Below are positions 1 to 7,512 of a stretch of 37,422 bases of DNA, piece by piece. The stretch covers positions 1 to 37,422 of the forward strand of contig JAINDL010000028.1 of NCBI GenBank assembly GCA_019931245.1, written 5' to 3'. Under the pieces are notes generated by a model. The model worked only from the letters and a program-made list of their open reading frames with translations. It was not told the origin of the DNA and searched no databases. Positions within the stretch are counted from its first letter, which is position 1; every line of letters starts with the position of its first letter. This stretch comes from Bryobacteraceae bacterium CoA2 C42 (lineage in GTDB: Bacteria > Acidobacteriota > Terriglobia > Bryobacterales > Bryobacteraceae). Made by a program: the position numbers and the translations under genes.

Positions 1-150
1 AGGCGAGTCCGTTGTGCGCGGTTCAACCAGAGCGCACAGGCCGAGGCGAGTCCGTTGTGCGCGGTTCAACAAGAGCGCACAGGCCGAAGCGAGTCCGTTG
101 TGCGCGGTTCAACAAGAGCGCACAGGCCGAAGCGAGTCCGTTGTGCGCGG
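1..150. repeat. 43-bp tandem repeat with internal palindrome
   Basis: The element GAGTCCGTTGTGCGCGGTTC begins at 5, 48, 91 and 134, an exact 43-bp period, so there are three full units and part of a fourth, with more probably lying off the left edge. Each full unit contains TGTGCGC and GCGCACA separated by 12 bases, a perfect 7-bp inverted repeat. The unit length is not a multiple of three, so every frame breaks between units and the repeat is not coding. All parts of the unit are conserved, so there are no spacers. The following stretch to 370 holds no gene that I can support. Confidence 0.9.
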
Positions 151-370
151 TTCCTCAAAAACAAGGTGGCGAGTTCCGTCCTCGCCTCATCGGCGCTCGG
201 CATCAGCGTGCCGTCCCGGGCCAAATCCCGCACCTCGCCAGCCCGCCACGGGCCGTTCACAGGACCTCAAAATTTTTTCCCCCAATAACCACGGGCCTTC
301 CACGACAACCCCGTCCCGGTTCCCCTCGTCCGCCTGCCATCTTGAAATCGTCCCGGAGGACTTTTTCCCA

Positions 371-817
371 ATGAAACCACTTGCTCCTGTTCCGTCACCA
401 ATAGCTTCGCCTGACTCGCGCAAAACCCGCCTCCCAACTGCTGGCGACAAGCTGCCGGTTAGCCTCCAACGCCTCTCTCCCCGGCATCGCGAGGCCGTCG
501 TCCGCCTCTATCACCACCATCGCCAGCAGCTCGCCGCCCAGGGAGAACTCGAGTGCGCCTGCGTCGCCTCCATCGCCTTGGCCCTCTATCGCCACGATCA
601 AGTCACCGCCATCAAAACAGGCCTCCAGGGGAACCCCCAAGGCCGGGAGCTCCCAAAATTCCTGAAGGCGCTCGACAAACTCCAGAAAAACTACCGGCAC
701 CTCGCCAAACGGGCCGAAAATATCCTCCGGACCGTCCAAACGCTCCGGGACACGCAGCGGGCCCCAAGCCTCGCGCGCACGCGCACCCGCACGCGCAAGG
801 AAGAACCCAGGATGTAA
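371..817 (+). CDS. hypothetical small basic protein (148 aa)
   Basis: I do not recognise this protein. The ATG at 371 is preceded by GGAGG at 354-358, a good ribosome binding site, which is why I chose it over upstream starts that run back into the tandem repeat. The product has a Pro/Ser-rich N-terminus, a middle that reads as helices (about residues 30-125, including a His-rich patch HHHRQQ), and a very basic C-terminal tail of alternating Arg and Thr. No signal peptide or membrane segment is visible. It stands alone between the palindromic repeats and the converging pyr operon. A nucleic-acid-binding role would fit the basic tail but is only a guess. Confidence 0.55.
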   Translation: MKPLAPVPSPIASPDSRKTRLPTAGDKLPVSLQRLSPRHREAVVRLYHHHRQQLAAQGELECACVASIALALYRHDQVTAIKTGLQGNPQGRELPKFLKALDKLQKNYRHLAKRAENILRTVQTLRDTQRAPSLARTRTRTRKEEPRM

Positions 818-944
818 TTCAAAACAATAGACTTATCCGTTCGGTTCTTTCGTTTTTCGATCCCCGTTGAACCCAAGCTGAACCCAAGCCGAACCCAACT
901 TGGACCCAATCGGGACCCACCAGACTCCACAATCATCCCGCGCT

Positions 945-993
945 GCGATCCGGCGGGGCCTCGAACCCCGCCGGATCGCCGGGAAAGCCCGGC
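945..993. terminator. two adjacent strong hairpins between converging genes
   Basis: Positions 945-958 and 966-979 form a perfect 14-bp GC-rich stem with a 7-nt loop, and 978-983 with 988-993 form a second 6-bp stem sharing its first two bases with the end of the first. They lie between the plus-strand gene ending at 817 and the minus-strand pyrC ending at 1039, where a bidirectional terminator is expected. There is no U-run directly after either stem, so termination is inferred from place and stem strength. The same gap (818-1038) has a degenerate run of GAACCCA/GGACCCA motifs every 11-12 bases at about 870-923. Confidence 0.5.
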
Positions 994-1038
994 GTGCCAG
1001 CGTCCGCGCCCGGAAAAAACTCGGGACCCACCGAATGC

Positions 1039-2328
1039 CTACACCATCCCGTCCAGCCGCCAGACAAACTCGCCGCCCACTATCGTCGCCACTTGGCCGC
1101 CCCGGAACGCATGGCCATGAAACGGCGTATTCCGGCTCTTCGACAGCGACTGGTTCACGTCAAACGTCCACGGCCGGTCCAAATCGAAAATCGTCACGTC
1201 CGCATCAGCCCCCGGCGTCAGCGTCCCCTTCGGAATCTGCAAAATCCGCGCCGGGTTCACTGTGAACAACTCCACCATCCGGCCCAACGAAATCAGCCCC
1301 GGATGCACCAGCTTCTCGAGCGCCAAACCAATCGCATGCTCCAAACCGGTAATCCCAAACGGACACCGTTCAAACTCCTGCATCTTCTCGCTGCCCGGAT
1401 GCGGCGCATGGTCGGTCGCAATCGCGTCAATCGCCCCGTTCACCAGCCCTTCGGTCACCCCTTCGACGTCAATGCAAGCCCGCAGCGGCGGCTTCATTCG
1501 ATAGTTCGAGTCATACGGCGCCATGTCCGTATCCGCCAGCGCAAAATGGTGCGGCGTCACTTCGCTCGTCACCGGCAGCCCCCGCTGCTTGGCAAAATTC
1601 ACCATCGCCACCGAATAGCGCGCCGAAATGTGCGCCACGTGGTACTTCACCCCGGTCACTTCCGCCAGCAGAATATCCCGGGCCACCATCACGTCTTCGC
1701 TGCATCCCGGAATGCCGCGCAGACCCAGCCGGACGGACTCCCTGCCTTCGTGCATATCGCCGCCCGCCGAAAGATGCAGGTCCTCGCAATGATTAATCAA
1801 CGGAATCCCAAACGCCTTGGCCGTCTCCATCGCCCGGCGCATCACCCGCGCGTTCATCACCGGCCGCCCATCGTCGGAAATGGCCACAATCCCGGCCTGC
1901 TTCATCGACCCGATGGCCGCCAGCTCCTCGCCCGCGCTGCCCTTGGTAATCGCTCCGATCGGGTACACATTCACCGGCGACAGCTTCCGCGCCCGCTCGA
2001 CAATATAGGTCGTCACCGTCGCCGAATCGTTCACCGGCATCGTGTTCGGCATGCACGCCACGCTCGTGAAGCCGCCGGCCGCCGCTGCGCGCCCGCCCGA
2101 TTCAATCGTCTCGGAATGTTCAAATCCCGGCTCCCGGAAATGCACGTGCATGTCCACGAAGCCCGGCGTCACCACCATCCCCGTCGCGTCAAAAACCCGC
2201 GCACCCGCCGCCGTCAGGCCCGCCCCCACCGCGGCCACCTTGCCGTCGCGCAGCAACACATCGCTCACCGCGTCCAGCCCGTTGGCCGGATCCATCACCC
2301 GGCCGTTCTTGATCAACAACGTGCTCAT
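1039..2328 (-). CDS. pyrC: dihydroorotase (class I)
   Basis: Cyclises N-carbamoyl-aspartate to dihydroorotate, the third step of pyrimidine synthesis, in the cytoplasm. The 429-residue chain has the amidohydrolase metal motif HVHFREPG with H61 and H63, SDDG at 151-154 (a position that supplies a zinc-binding Asp in class I enzymes), H180 in INHCED, H233 in HVAHIS and D306 in DHAPH, so the expected metal site is complete. Length is normal for class I bacterial dihydroorotases. Its ATG overlaps the pyrB stop in an ATGA junction, so it is the third cistron of pyrR-pyrB-pyrC and probably translationally coupled. Confidence 0.96.
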   Translation of the reverse strand: MSTLLIKNGRVMDPANGLDAVSDVLLRDGKVAAVGAGLTAAGARVFDATGMVVTPGFVDMHVHFREPGFEHSETIESGGRAAAAGGFTSVACMPNTMPVNDSATVTTYIVERARKLSPVNVYPIGAITKGSAGEELAAIGSMKQAGIVAISDDGRPVMNARVMRRAMETAKAFGIPLINHCEDLHLSAGGDMHEGRESVRLGLRGIPGCSEDVMVARDILLAEVTGVKYHVAHISARYSVAMVNFAKQRGLPVTSEVTPHHFALADTDMAPYDSNYRMKPPLRACIDVEGVTEGLVNGAIDAIATDHAPHPGSEKMQEFERCPFGITGLEHAIGLALEKLVHPGLISLGRMVELFTVNPARILQIPKGTLTPGADADVTIFDLDRPWTFDVNQSLSKSRNTPFHGHAFRGGQVATIVGGEFVWRLDGMV

Positions 2329-3218
2329 GCGCCCATCACCCGTTCAAGCACCGCCATGCGTACCGCAATGCCGTTCTCTACCTGATTCAAAATCACCGAC
2401 CGTTTCGAGTCCGCCACCTCGGACGAAATCTCCCGGCCCCGGTTAATCGGCCCCGGATGCATCACGATCACGTCCGGCTTGGCCAACTGCAAATGGTCCG
2501 GCCGCAGCCCGTAAAACTTGAAATAATCGCCCGGCGGAAACGGCGTCTCGTGCTGCCGCTCCAGCTGCACCCGCAGCATCATGATCACATCGGCGCCCGC
2601 AATCGCCTCGCGAATGTCGTAGGTCAACGAGACATTCGGCGCGAGCATCGCCAACTGCGGCGGCAGCAGCGGCGCCGGGCCGCACAAAACCACATTCGCC
2701 CCAAATTTCGAAAGGAGATGTACGTTCGACCGCGCCACCCGCGAGTGCGCAATGTCCCCAATAATCGCCACCCGCAGGCCTTCGAGCGAAGGCCGGTTAT
2801 CCAGTATCGTTCGCGCATCGAGCAGCGCCTGCGTCGGATGCTCGTGCGTCCCGTCGCCGGCGTTGATGATCGGCGTCGGCAGGTACCGCGCCAGAAAATG
2901 CGGCGCCCCGCTCGCCGCGTGCCGCATCACAATCGCGTGCGGGCGCATCGCCCCCAGCGTATTCAACGTATCCACCAGCGATTCGCCCTTCGACGTGCTC
3001 GAAGCCGACGCCGTAATCGAAATCGTGTCCGCGCCCAGCCGCTTGGCGGCAATCTCAAAACTGGTCCGCGTCCGCGTCGAGTTCTCAAAAAACAGGTTTA
3101 CCAGCAGCCGGTTCCGCAGCGTGTCCAGCTTCGCCGTCGAAGCCTGGAAATCCTTCGCCCGCGTCAGAATCGCTTCGATCTCCGGCCGCGCCAGGCTCTC
3201 AATTCCTAACAAACTCAT
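2325..3218 (-). CDS. pyrB: aspartate carbamoyltransferase catalytic subunit
   Basis: Condenses carbamoyl phosphate with aspartate, the committed step of pyrimidine synthesis. The 297-residue protein carries the carbamoyl-phosphate loop FENSTRTRTSFE at 44-55, the SxxKGES loop at about 74-80 with its Lys, HPTQ at 127-130 and HPGPINRG near the C-terminus. Length is slightly short but complete. No regulatory subunit gene (pyrI) is present; the neighbour pyrC instead suggests the PyrB/PyrC pairing common outside enterobacteria. Start and stop both overlap the neighbouring cistrons by 4 nt, so control probably comes from the upstream PyrR gene or a shared promoter. Confidence 0.96.
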   Translation of the reverse strand: MSLLGIESLARPEIEAILTRAKDFQASTAKLDTLRNRLLVNLFFENSTRTRTSFEIAAKRLGADTISITASASSTSKGESLVDTLNTLGAMRPHAIVMRHAASGAPHFLARYLPTPIINAGDGTHEHPTQALLDARTILDNRPSLEGLRVAIIGDIAHSRVARSNVHLLSKFGANVVLCGPAPLLPPQLAMLAPNVSLTYDIREAIAGADVIMMLRVQLERQHETPFPPGDYFKFYGLRPDHLQLAKPDVIVMHPGPINRGREISSEVADSKRSVILNQVENGIAVRMAVLERVMGA

Positions 3219-3769
3219 CCGTCGACCTTCTCGACCAGGAGCACTTTTTCGATCTGATCGATCTCCTGGAGCTTAACTTCTACAATCTCATTCGCCGAGG
3301 TCTGCACCATGCGTCCCACATACCGCGCCTCAATCGGCAGCTCCCGCCAGCCGCGGTCAATCAACACGAGCAGCTGCACCCGCGCCGGCCGGCCTTCTTT
3401 AAACAGCGCCTCGAGCGCCGCCCGGATCGTCCGGCCCGTGTACAAAACATCGTCCGTCAGGATGATGTCCTTGCCGGTCACATCAAACGGAATCGCCGTC
3501 GAGTTCACCACCGGCGCCGCGCCCACCGTCGTCAAATCATCGCGGTACAGGTTAATGTCGAGAGCCCCCGTAGGCACCTCGCGGCCCTCAAGATCTTTGA
3601 TCTTCGCCGCCAGCCGCGTCGCCAGCGGCACCCCGCGGCGTTTGATCCCGATGAACGCCAGATTATCGTGGTCGGTCGTCTTTTCGAGCACTTCGTGAGC
3701 CAGCCGCACCAGCGTGCGATCGATCTCGGACGCGGTCATGAGTTGCGATTTCAGACGAGTGGAAGACAT
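3215..3769 (-). CDS. pyrR: PyrR, pyrimidine operon regulator / uracil phosphoribosyltransferase
   Basis: A PRT-fold protein that in Bacillus binds pyr mRNA in response to UMP and has weak uracil phosphoribosyltransferase activity. The PRPP-binding motif appears as ILTDDVLYTGRTIRAAL, and the RDDLTTVG and VLIDRGWRELP segments match the family. I chose the ATG at 3769 (184 aa) because it gives the family length of about 180; an upstream alternative at 3820 would run into the preceding gene. The ribosome binding site is weak. Only 26 bp separate it from the upstream CBM9-like gene on the same strand, leaving no room for a PyrR-type leader attenuator just before pyrR, which is odd if it acts as an RNA-binding regulator here. 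Confidence 0.93.
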   Translation of the reverse strand: MSSTRLKSQLMTASEIDRTLVRLAHEVLEKTTDHDNLAFIGIKRRGVPLATRLAAKIKDLEGREVPTGALDINLYRDDLTTVGAAPVVNSTAIPFDVTGKDIILTDDVLYTGRTIRAALEALFKEGRPARVQLLVLIDRGWRELPIEARYVGRMVQTSANEIVEVKLQEIDQIEKVLLVEKVDG

Positions 3770-3795
3770 CTCGACGAGATTAACATGGCCCCGGC

Positions 3796-4527
3796 TCAAC
3801 GAAAACGGACCGTCCCCCACTTTTCGGGAATATGCATATTAATCACCCCCTGCGGCGACCAGACCCAGTTGTCCTCTTTCGTGTCCGGCACCTTCTCGTA
3901 ACGGCCGTCCCGGACGCGCAACTGCCACTCAACCCGCGAAAAATTCATCCGCCAGCTTTCACCCGCCCGCGGCGCCACTGCCGGCCGCGGCCCCCGGTTG
4001 AAGGCGGTCCACGGAAACGCCATCTCTACGGTCCAGCCCCGGTCCCGGTCCCGCGGGTCGTTCAACGTTCCGCGTAAGGCAACCGCCGTCCGCAGCCCGG
4101 GAATCTCCCAGCCGTTGTCGGCCTTGCCCTTGTCCTTGTACGGTTTGTCCAGATAGAGATCCCAGCCCGTGTTCCGCGCGTTGATCTCAAACTCAAAGTA
4201 GTGCAACCCGTCGCCATCGGGATCGAAAAAAACCTCGAAATCATGCTCGTGAAAAATCACCATGTCGTGCCGGTCGTAGGTCGCCCACAGGTCGGGCTCC
4301 TCCATCTCGGCCGCAATGTAAAGGTACCGGTCGTCCCAACAGATCTTCGCCCGTGTCGCCAGCCGCGGCTTCGGCTTGGCGTCGCCCTCGATGTCGACGA
4401 ACAGCGGGGTCCACGGCGCCGCCTGCCAGGCGGCCTCGTCCATCCGTCCGTCCACCGTCACCGGTTCGGCGGCCCGCGGCGCGTCATAACCAAGCACCGC
4501 CGCCAAGAGAAATATGGTTCCCAGCAT
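3796..4527 (-). CDS. secreted CBM9-like domain protein
   Basis: A 243-residue protein with an N-terminal hydrophobic signal segment (about residues 2-20), then a domain typical of carbohydrate-binding family 9-like proteins: a VTVDGRMDEAAW opening strand, DDRYLYIAAEMEEPD, and HEHDFEVFFDPDGDG, which looks like the metal/sugar-side loop. The family includes sugar-binding modules and many single-domain secreted proteins of unknown ligand. The ATG is chosen because TGATG joins it by one base to the upstream small gene, and a signal peptide follows directly. It lies 26 bp before pyrR and may share a transcript. A second member of the same family is at 36188-36865. Confidence 0.8.
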   Translation of the reverse strand: MLGTIFLLAAVLGYDAPRAAEPVTVDGRMDEAAWQAAPWTPLFVDIEGDAKPKPRLATRAKICWDDRYLYIAAEMEEPDLWATYDRHDMVIFHEHDFEVFFDPDGDGLHYFEFEINARNTGWDLYLDKPYKDKGKADNGWEIPGLRTAVALRGTLNDPRDRDRGWTVEMAFPWTAFNRGPRPAVAPRAGESWRMNFSRVEWQLRVRDGRYEKVPDTKEDNWVWSPQGVINMHIPEKWGTVRFR

Positions 4528-4826
4528 CAGAATCGCTTCATGCGGCCCCGAATCCGCCGCGTCAGCTTCTCCATCTCGTCCAGCTTCTTGATCGCCCCCA
4601 CGGAAAGCACGTGCCGGTCGTGCTTTTCGAGCTCGGCCTGGATCGACTCGCTCAACTGCCGGATCGTCTCGAGGTCTTTCAGGTTGGCCTTGTGGTCGGC
4701 CTTCAGTAGCTCCTCGGTCCGGTCCTTGCCGCCCACCGGCGGCGCATCGGCCGGCGGCTGCGGAAAGCCCTGCCCCCAACCGCTCCCGGCGGCAAACACC
4801 AGCAAAAACAGGGCTCGGAACGCCAT
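4527..4826 (-). CDS. small secreted helical protein (99 aa), unknown function
   Basis: I do not recognise a family. The product starts with a clear signal peptide (hydrophobic run ALFLLVFAAGSGWG, residues about 4-18), a Pro-rich stretch, then about 65 residues of charged amphipathic helix (ELLKADHKANLKDLETIRQL and onward) with coiled-coil-like spacing, ending in a basic RRIRGRMKRF. It is probably periplasmic. It is the first gene of a minus-strand run (this gene, CBM9-like, pyrR, pyrB, pyrC) and overlaps the next gene by one base (TGATG). The start at 4826 is only 7 nt past a -10-like TATGAT, so its mRNA may lack a leader. Confidence 0.7.
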   Translation of the reverse strand: MAFRALFLLVFAAGSGWGQGFPQPPADAPPVGGKDRTEELLKADHKANLKDLETIRQLSESIQAELEKHDRHVLSVGAIKKLDEMEKLTRRIRGRMKRF

Positions 4827-4845
4827 GTTGCTATCATAACGATTT
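4827..4845. promoter_or_regulatory. 19-bp divergent intergenic with overlapping -10 elements
   Basis: Plus strand TATCAT at 4832-4837 lies 8 nt before the hom ATG. Minus strand TATGAT at 4838-4833 lies 6 nt before the ATG at 4826. A minus-strand TTTACA at 4859-4854 sits 15 bp upstream of TATGAT. Both transcripts would begin at or next to their start codons. The assignment is by sequence only. Confidence 0.45.
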
Positions 4846-6150
4846 ATGCGTGATGTAAATATCGGTATCGTTGGCCTCGGAAACGTCGGTTCCGGCGCCA
4901 TGGCCATTCTGGCCGAAACCAGCGAATCGATCGCTCAAAAACTGGGCTTCCGCCTCGTCGTCAAAGCCCTCTGCGCCCGGTCCTTCACCGGCAAGCAGAT
5001 CCCGGCCGCTCTCGCGGGCGCCCTCCAGACCACCGATTGGCGCCAGGTCGTCAACCACCCCGAAGTCGAGATCATCGCCGAACTCATCGGCGGCCAGGGC
5101 GTGGCCAAAGAGATCATCGAAGCTGCCCTCGCCGCGGGCAAAAGCGTCGTCACCGCCAACAAAGAACTCATGGCGGCCCAGGGCCCGGCCCTCGTCGAAA
5201 AGGCCATCGAGCACGGCGCCAATATCGCCATGGAAGCCTCCGTCGCCGGCGGCATCCCCGTCCACACCGTCCTGCGCGAAGGCATCAGCGGCGACCGCAT
5301 CGAGGCCCTCTACGGCATCCTCAACGGCACCAGCAACTACATCCTCACCGCCGTCGAGCGCGACGGCGCCGCCTTCGGCGACGTTCTCGCCGAAGCCCAG
5401 CGCCTCGGCTACGCCGAAGCCGACCCCACCGCCGACGTCGACGGCTACGACGCCCGCAGCAAACTCGCCATCCTCGCCGCGCTCGCCTTCGGCGAAAAGA
5501 TCACCGCCGCCGACATCTACACCGAAGGCATCCGCCGCATCTCGCCCATCGACTTTCAATACGCCCATCGCCTCGGGCACACCATCCGCCTGCTGTGCGC
5601 CGCCCGCCTCACGCCCGATGGCCTGACCCTCTCCGTCCGCCCCGCCCTGCTCCCGGAGTCCACCATCCTCGCGGGCGTCAAAGGAGCCTACAACGCGGTC
5701 TGGATCCGCGGTCAGTACGGCGCCGATACCTTCTACTACGGCCGCGGCGCCGGCCCCCATCCCACCGGCGTGGCCGTCGTCAGCGACCTGATGCGCGTCG
5801 CCCGCGAAATCCGCAGCGGCAGCCCGCAGCGCGTCAGCCCCTTCGCCCACGCCCGTCTCGACGCCAACCAACCCGGCAGTATCCTCCGGCAAAAGCGCGC
5901 CTACTACCTCCGTTTCCGCGTCAAGGACGAACCCGGCATCATCGCCGCCCTCGCCAGCATCCTCGCCGCCAAACACATCAGCCTCGACGCCGTCCTCCAA
6001 CTCCCGAGCGAGGACAAAGCCGCCCTGCCCTTCGTCATTACCGTCGAGCCGACCTCGGAGCAGAGCATCCGCGAGGCCGTCGCCGCCATGGCCGAACTCG
6101 CCTTCATGGTCGAACCGGTCCTCGTCCTTCCCATGGAAACCGCCCTATGA
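4846..6150 (+). CDS. hom: homoserine dehydrogenase with C-terminal ACT domain
   Basis: Reduces aspartate semialdehyde to homoserine, the branch point to threonine and methionine. Residues 5-15 form the Rossmann start (NIGIVGLGNVG), TANKELMA follows at 103-110, ILNGTSNYIL at 158-166 and EADPTADVDGYDARSKLAIL at 191-210, which carries the catalytic Asp/Lys region. An ACT domain (about 346-425, RVKDEPGIIAALASIL) implies feedback control, usually by threonine. The 434-residue length matches monofunctional bacterial enzymes; no aspartokinase domain is fused. The stop overlaps the start of the next gene (ATGA). The upstream gap of 19 bp leaves almost no leader. Confidence 0.96.
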   Translation: MRDVNIGIVGLGNVGSGAMAILAETSESIAQKLGFRLVVKALCARSFTGKQIPAALAGALQTTDWRQVVNHPEVEIIAELIGGQGVAKEIIEAALAAGKSVVTANKELMAAQGPALVEKAIEHGANIAMEASVAGGIPVHTVLREGISGDRIEALYGILNGTSNYILTAVERDGAAFGDVLAEAQRLGYAEADPTADVDGYDARSKLAILAALAFGEKITAADIYTEGIRRISPIDFQYAHRLGHTIRLLCAARLTPDGLTLSVRPALLPESTILAGVKGAYNAVWIRGQYGADTFYYGRGAGPHPTGVAVVSDLMRVAREIRSGSPQRVSPFAHARLDANQPGSILRQKRAYYLRFRVKDEPGIIAALASILAAKHISLDAVLQLPSEDKAALPFVITVEPTSEQSIREAVAAMAELAFMVEPVLVLPMETAL

Positions 6151-6818
6151 AACTCCTCCTTCTCGTTGGCTTCGTTTCGCAAATCAGCCTCTTCGGCCAG
6201 CCTGCCCCGGGGGCGAACGACCGCTACCGGACGCTCGAAGGCCGGGCCGGCATGGCCGCCTCGCTCGACGGCGAGCACCGCGATGCCCGCCAAAAGCCGA
6301 AGGAGTTGATCGCGGCCCTGCGCATCAAGCCGGGCATGACCGTCGTCGATATCGGCACCGGCGTCGGCTACATGCTGCCCTTCCTGAGCGCGGCCGTGGG
6401 ACCCCGCGGCAGCGTGGTCGCCGAAGACATCTTCCCCGACTTCCTCGAGAAGGCGAAGCAAAAGGCCTCGCACCTGAAGAATGTCTCCTTTGTGCTCGGT
6501 ACGGAGAAAGATCCAAACCTCGACACCGCCTTCGCCGACCTCATCTTCATCCTCGACGCCTACCATCACTTCGACTATCCCGAGGAGATGATGTCGCGCA
6601 TCCGCCGCGCGCTCAAGCCCGGCGGCAGGCTGGCCCTCATCGACTACTACAAACGCCCCGGCGCCATGGCCAATGCCAATCCCAACTTCGCCGTCACCCA
6701 CATCCGGCTCGACGAAGCGGACGTCGTGGCGCAGATCGAAAGCTTCGGCTACCGTGCCATCCTCCGCGAGGCCTTCCTGCCCAATTCGCAGTGGCTGGCT
6801 CTGTTTGAGAAAAAGTAG
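6147..6818 (+). CDS. class I SAM-dependent methyltransferase with N-terminal signal-like segment
   Basis: A 223-residue protein whose core is a Rossmann methyltransferase: motif I VVDIGTGVGYMLPFL (about 66-80), then DAYHHFDYPEEM and ALKPGGRLALIDYY. The first 17 residues (MKLLLLVGFVSQISLFG) read as a signal peptide or membrane anchor followed by a polar region, which is unexpected for an enzyme that needs cytoplasmic SAM. The family resembles predicted small-molecule methyltransferases; the substrate is unknown. It overlaps hom by 4 nt (ATGA), so the two are probably co-translated, though nothing in the sequence ties it to threonine or methionine synthesis. Confidence 0.8.
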   Translation: MKLLLLVGFVSQISLFGQPAPGANDRYRTLEGRAGMAASLDGEHRDARQKPKELIAALRIKPGMTVVDIGTGVGYMLPFLSAAVGPRGSVVAEDIFPDFLEKAKQKASHLKNVSFVLGTEKDPNLDTAFADLIFILDAYHHFDYPEEMMSRIRRALKPGGRLALIDYYKRPGAMANANPNFAVTHIRLDEADVVAQIESFGYRAILREAFLPNSQWLALFEKK

Positions 6819-6833
6819 TTGTGTTATTCTAAT
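6805..6833 (+). promoter_or_regulatory. candidate tRNA-Ser promoter
   Basis: TTGAGA at 6805-6810 and TCTAAT at 6828-6833 are 17 bp apart, so transcription would start near 6840, about 15 nt before the tRNA. The -35 lies in the end of the methyltransferase gene. Support comes from sequence and spacing only. Confidence 0.4.
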
Positions 6834-6854
6834 GGGGGACCGACGCAAACTCGC

Positions 6855-6944
6855 GGAGAGGTGGCTGAGCGGTCGAAAGCAACGGTTTGCTAAATCGTCG
6901 TACTCGAAAGGGTACCAAGGGTTCGAATCCCTTCCTCTCCGCCA
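6855..6944 (+). tRNA. tRNA-Ser, anticodon GCU
   Basis: Reads AGC/AGU codons. The acceptor stem pairs GGAGAGG (6855-6861) with CCTCTCC (6934-6940), followed by G73 and an encoded CCA at 6942-6944. The anticodon loop TTGCTAA at 6887-6893 gives anticodon GCT at 6889-6891, closed by a 5-bp stem with one G-U pair. A long variable arm (GTACTCGAAAGGGTAC) marks it as class II, and GGTTCGAATCC is the T-arm. The converging msrA gene ends 3 bp after the CCA. Confidence 0.97.
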
Positions 6945-6947
6945 GAT

Positions 6948-7472
6948 TTACATCGCCCATTCCGCGAAGTAGCGGTGGAACTTCTCCACCTTCGGTCGAA
7001 CAACGTACTGACAGTAGCCCGCGTGCGGGTTCCGCGCGAAATACTCCTGATGGTAGGCCTCGGCCTCGTAGAAGGTGACCGCCGCAGTCACTTCCGTCAC
7101 TACGGATTCCGGCTCTTCGAACGCGGCGATCACCTCCCGCGCCGCGGCCAGCTGCGCGGGCGAATGATAAAAAATGGCCGACCGATACTGCGTCCCGACA
7201 TCGTTGCCCTGCCGGTTCAGCGTGGTCGGGTCGTGAATGGCAAAAAAGACGTGCAGGAGGTCCCGGAACCCGACCTGGTCCGGGTCGAACGTGATGCGGA
7301 CCACCTCGGCGTGGCCTGTGGTTCCCATACAAACCGCCTCATAAGAAGGATCGGCCACGTGGCCGCCCATGTAGCCGGACTCGACGGACAATACCCCCTT
7401 CATCCGGTCAAAAACAGCTTCGAGGCACCAGAAACAGCCTCCGCCCAGTGTTGCGATCTCGGTTGCAGCCAT
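6948..7472 (-). CDS. msrA: peptide methionine sulfoxide reductase A
   Basis: Reduces the S-epimer of methionine sulfoxide in proteins. GCFWC at 12-16 carries the catalytic Cys13, the SGYMGG and GHAEVVRITFDP motifs follow, and HAGYCQYVVRPKVEKF near the end includes a candidate resolving Cys. I chose the ATG at 7472 (174 aa); an in-frame GTG at 7496 would add eight residues and cannot be excluded. A GGGGAG lies about 15 nt upstream of the chosen ATG. No signal peptide is present, so it should be cytoplasmic. It converges on the tRNA gene with a 3-bp gap, so any terminator must overlap the tRNA or be absent. Confidence 0.95.
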   Translation of the reverse strand: MAATEIATLGGGCFWCLEAVFDRMKGVLSVESGYMGGHVADPSYEAVCMGTTGHAEVVRITFDPDQVGFRDLLHVFFAIHDPTTLNRQGNDVGTQYRSAIFYHSPAQLAAAREVIAAFEEPESVVTEVTAAVTFYEAEAYHQEYFARNPHAGYCQYVVRPKVEKFHRYFAEWAM

Positions 7473-7512
7473 ACCGCTTGGATGCGCACTCCCCACCTAA
7501 CGGTTTAAGCTG

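Noticed and set aside
1-150. CRISPR array
   Set aside because: The whole 43-bp unit is conserved from copy to copy, with no variable spacer and no cas gene in the window.
14-370. Long N-terminal extension of the 371-817 protein across the repeat
   Set aside because: The repeat period of 43 shifts frame in each unit, and a good ribosome site (GGAGG, 354-358) points to the ATG at 371.
994-2385. 463-codon plus-strand frame opposite pyrC
   Set aside because: His/Arg-rich composition typical of a shadow of a GC-rich gene; pyrC on the other strand has complete catalytic motifs.
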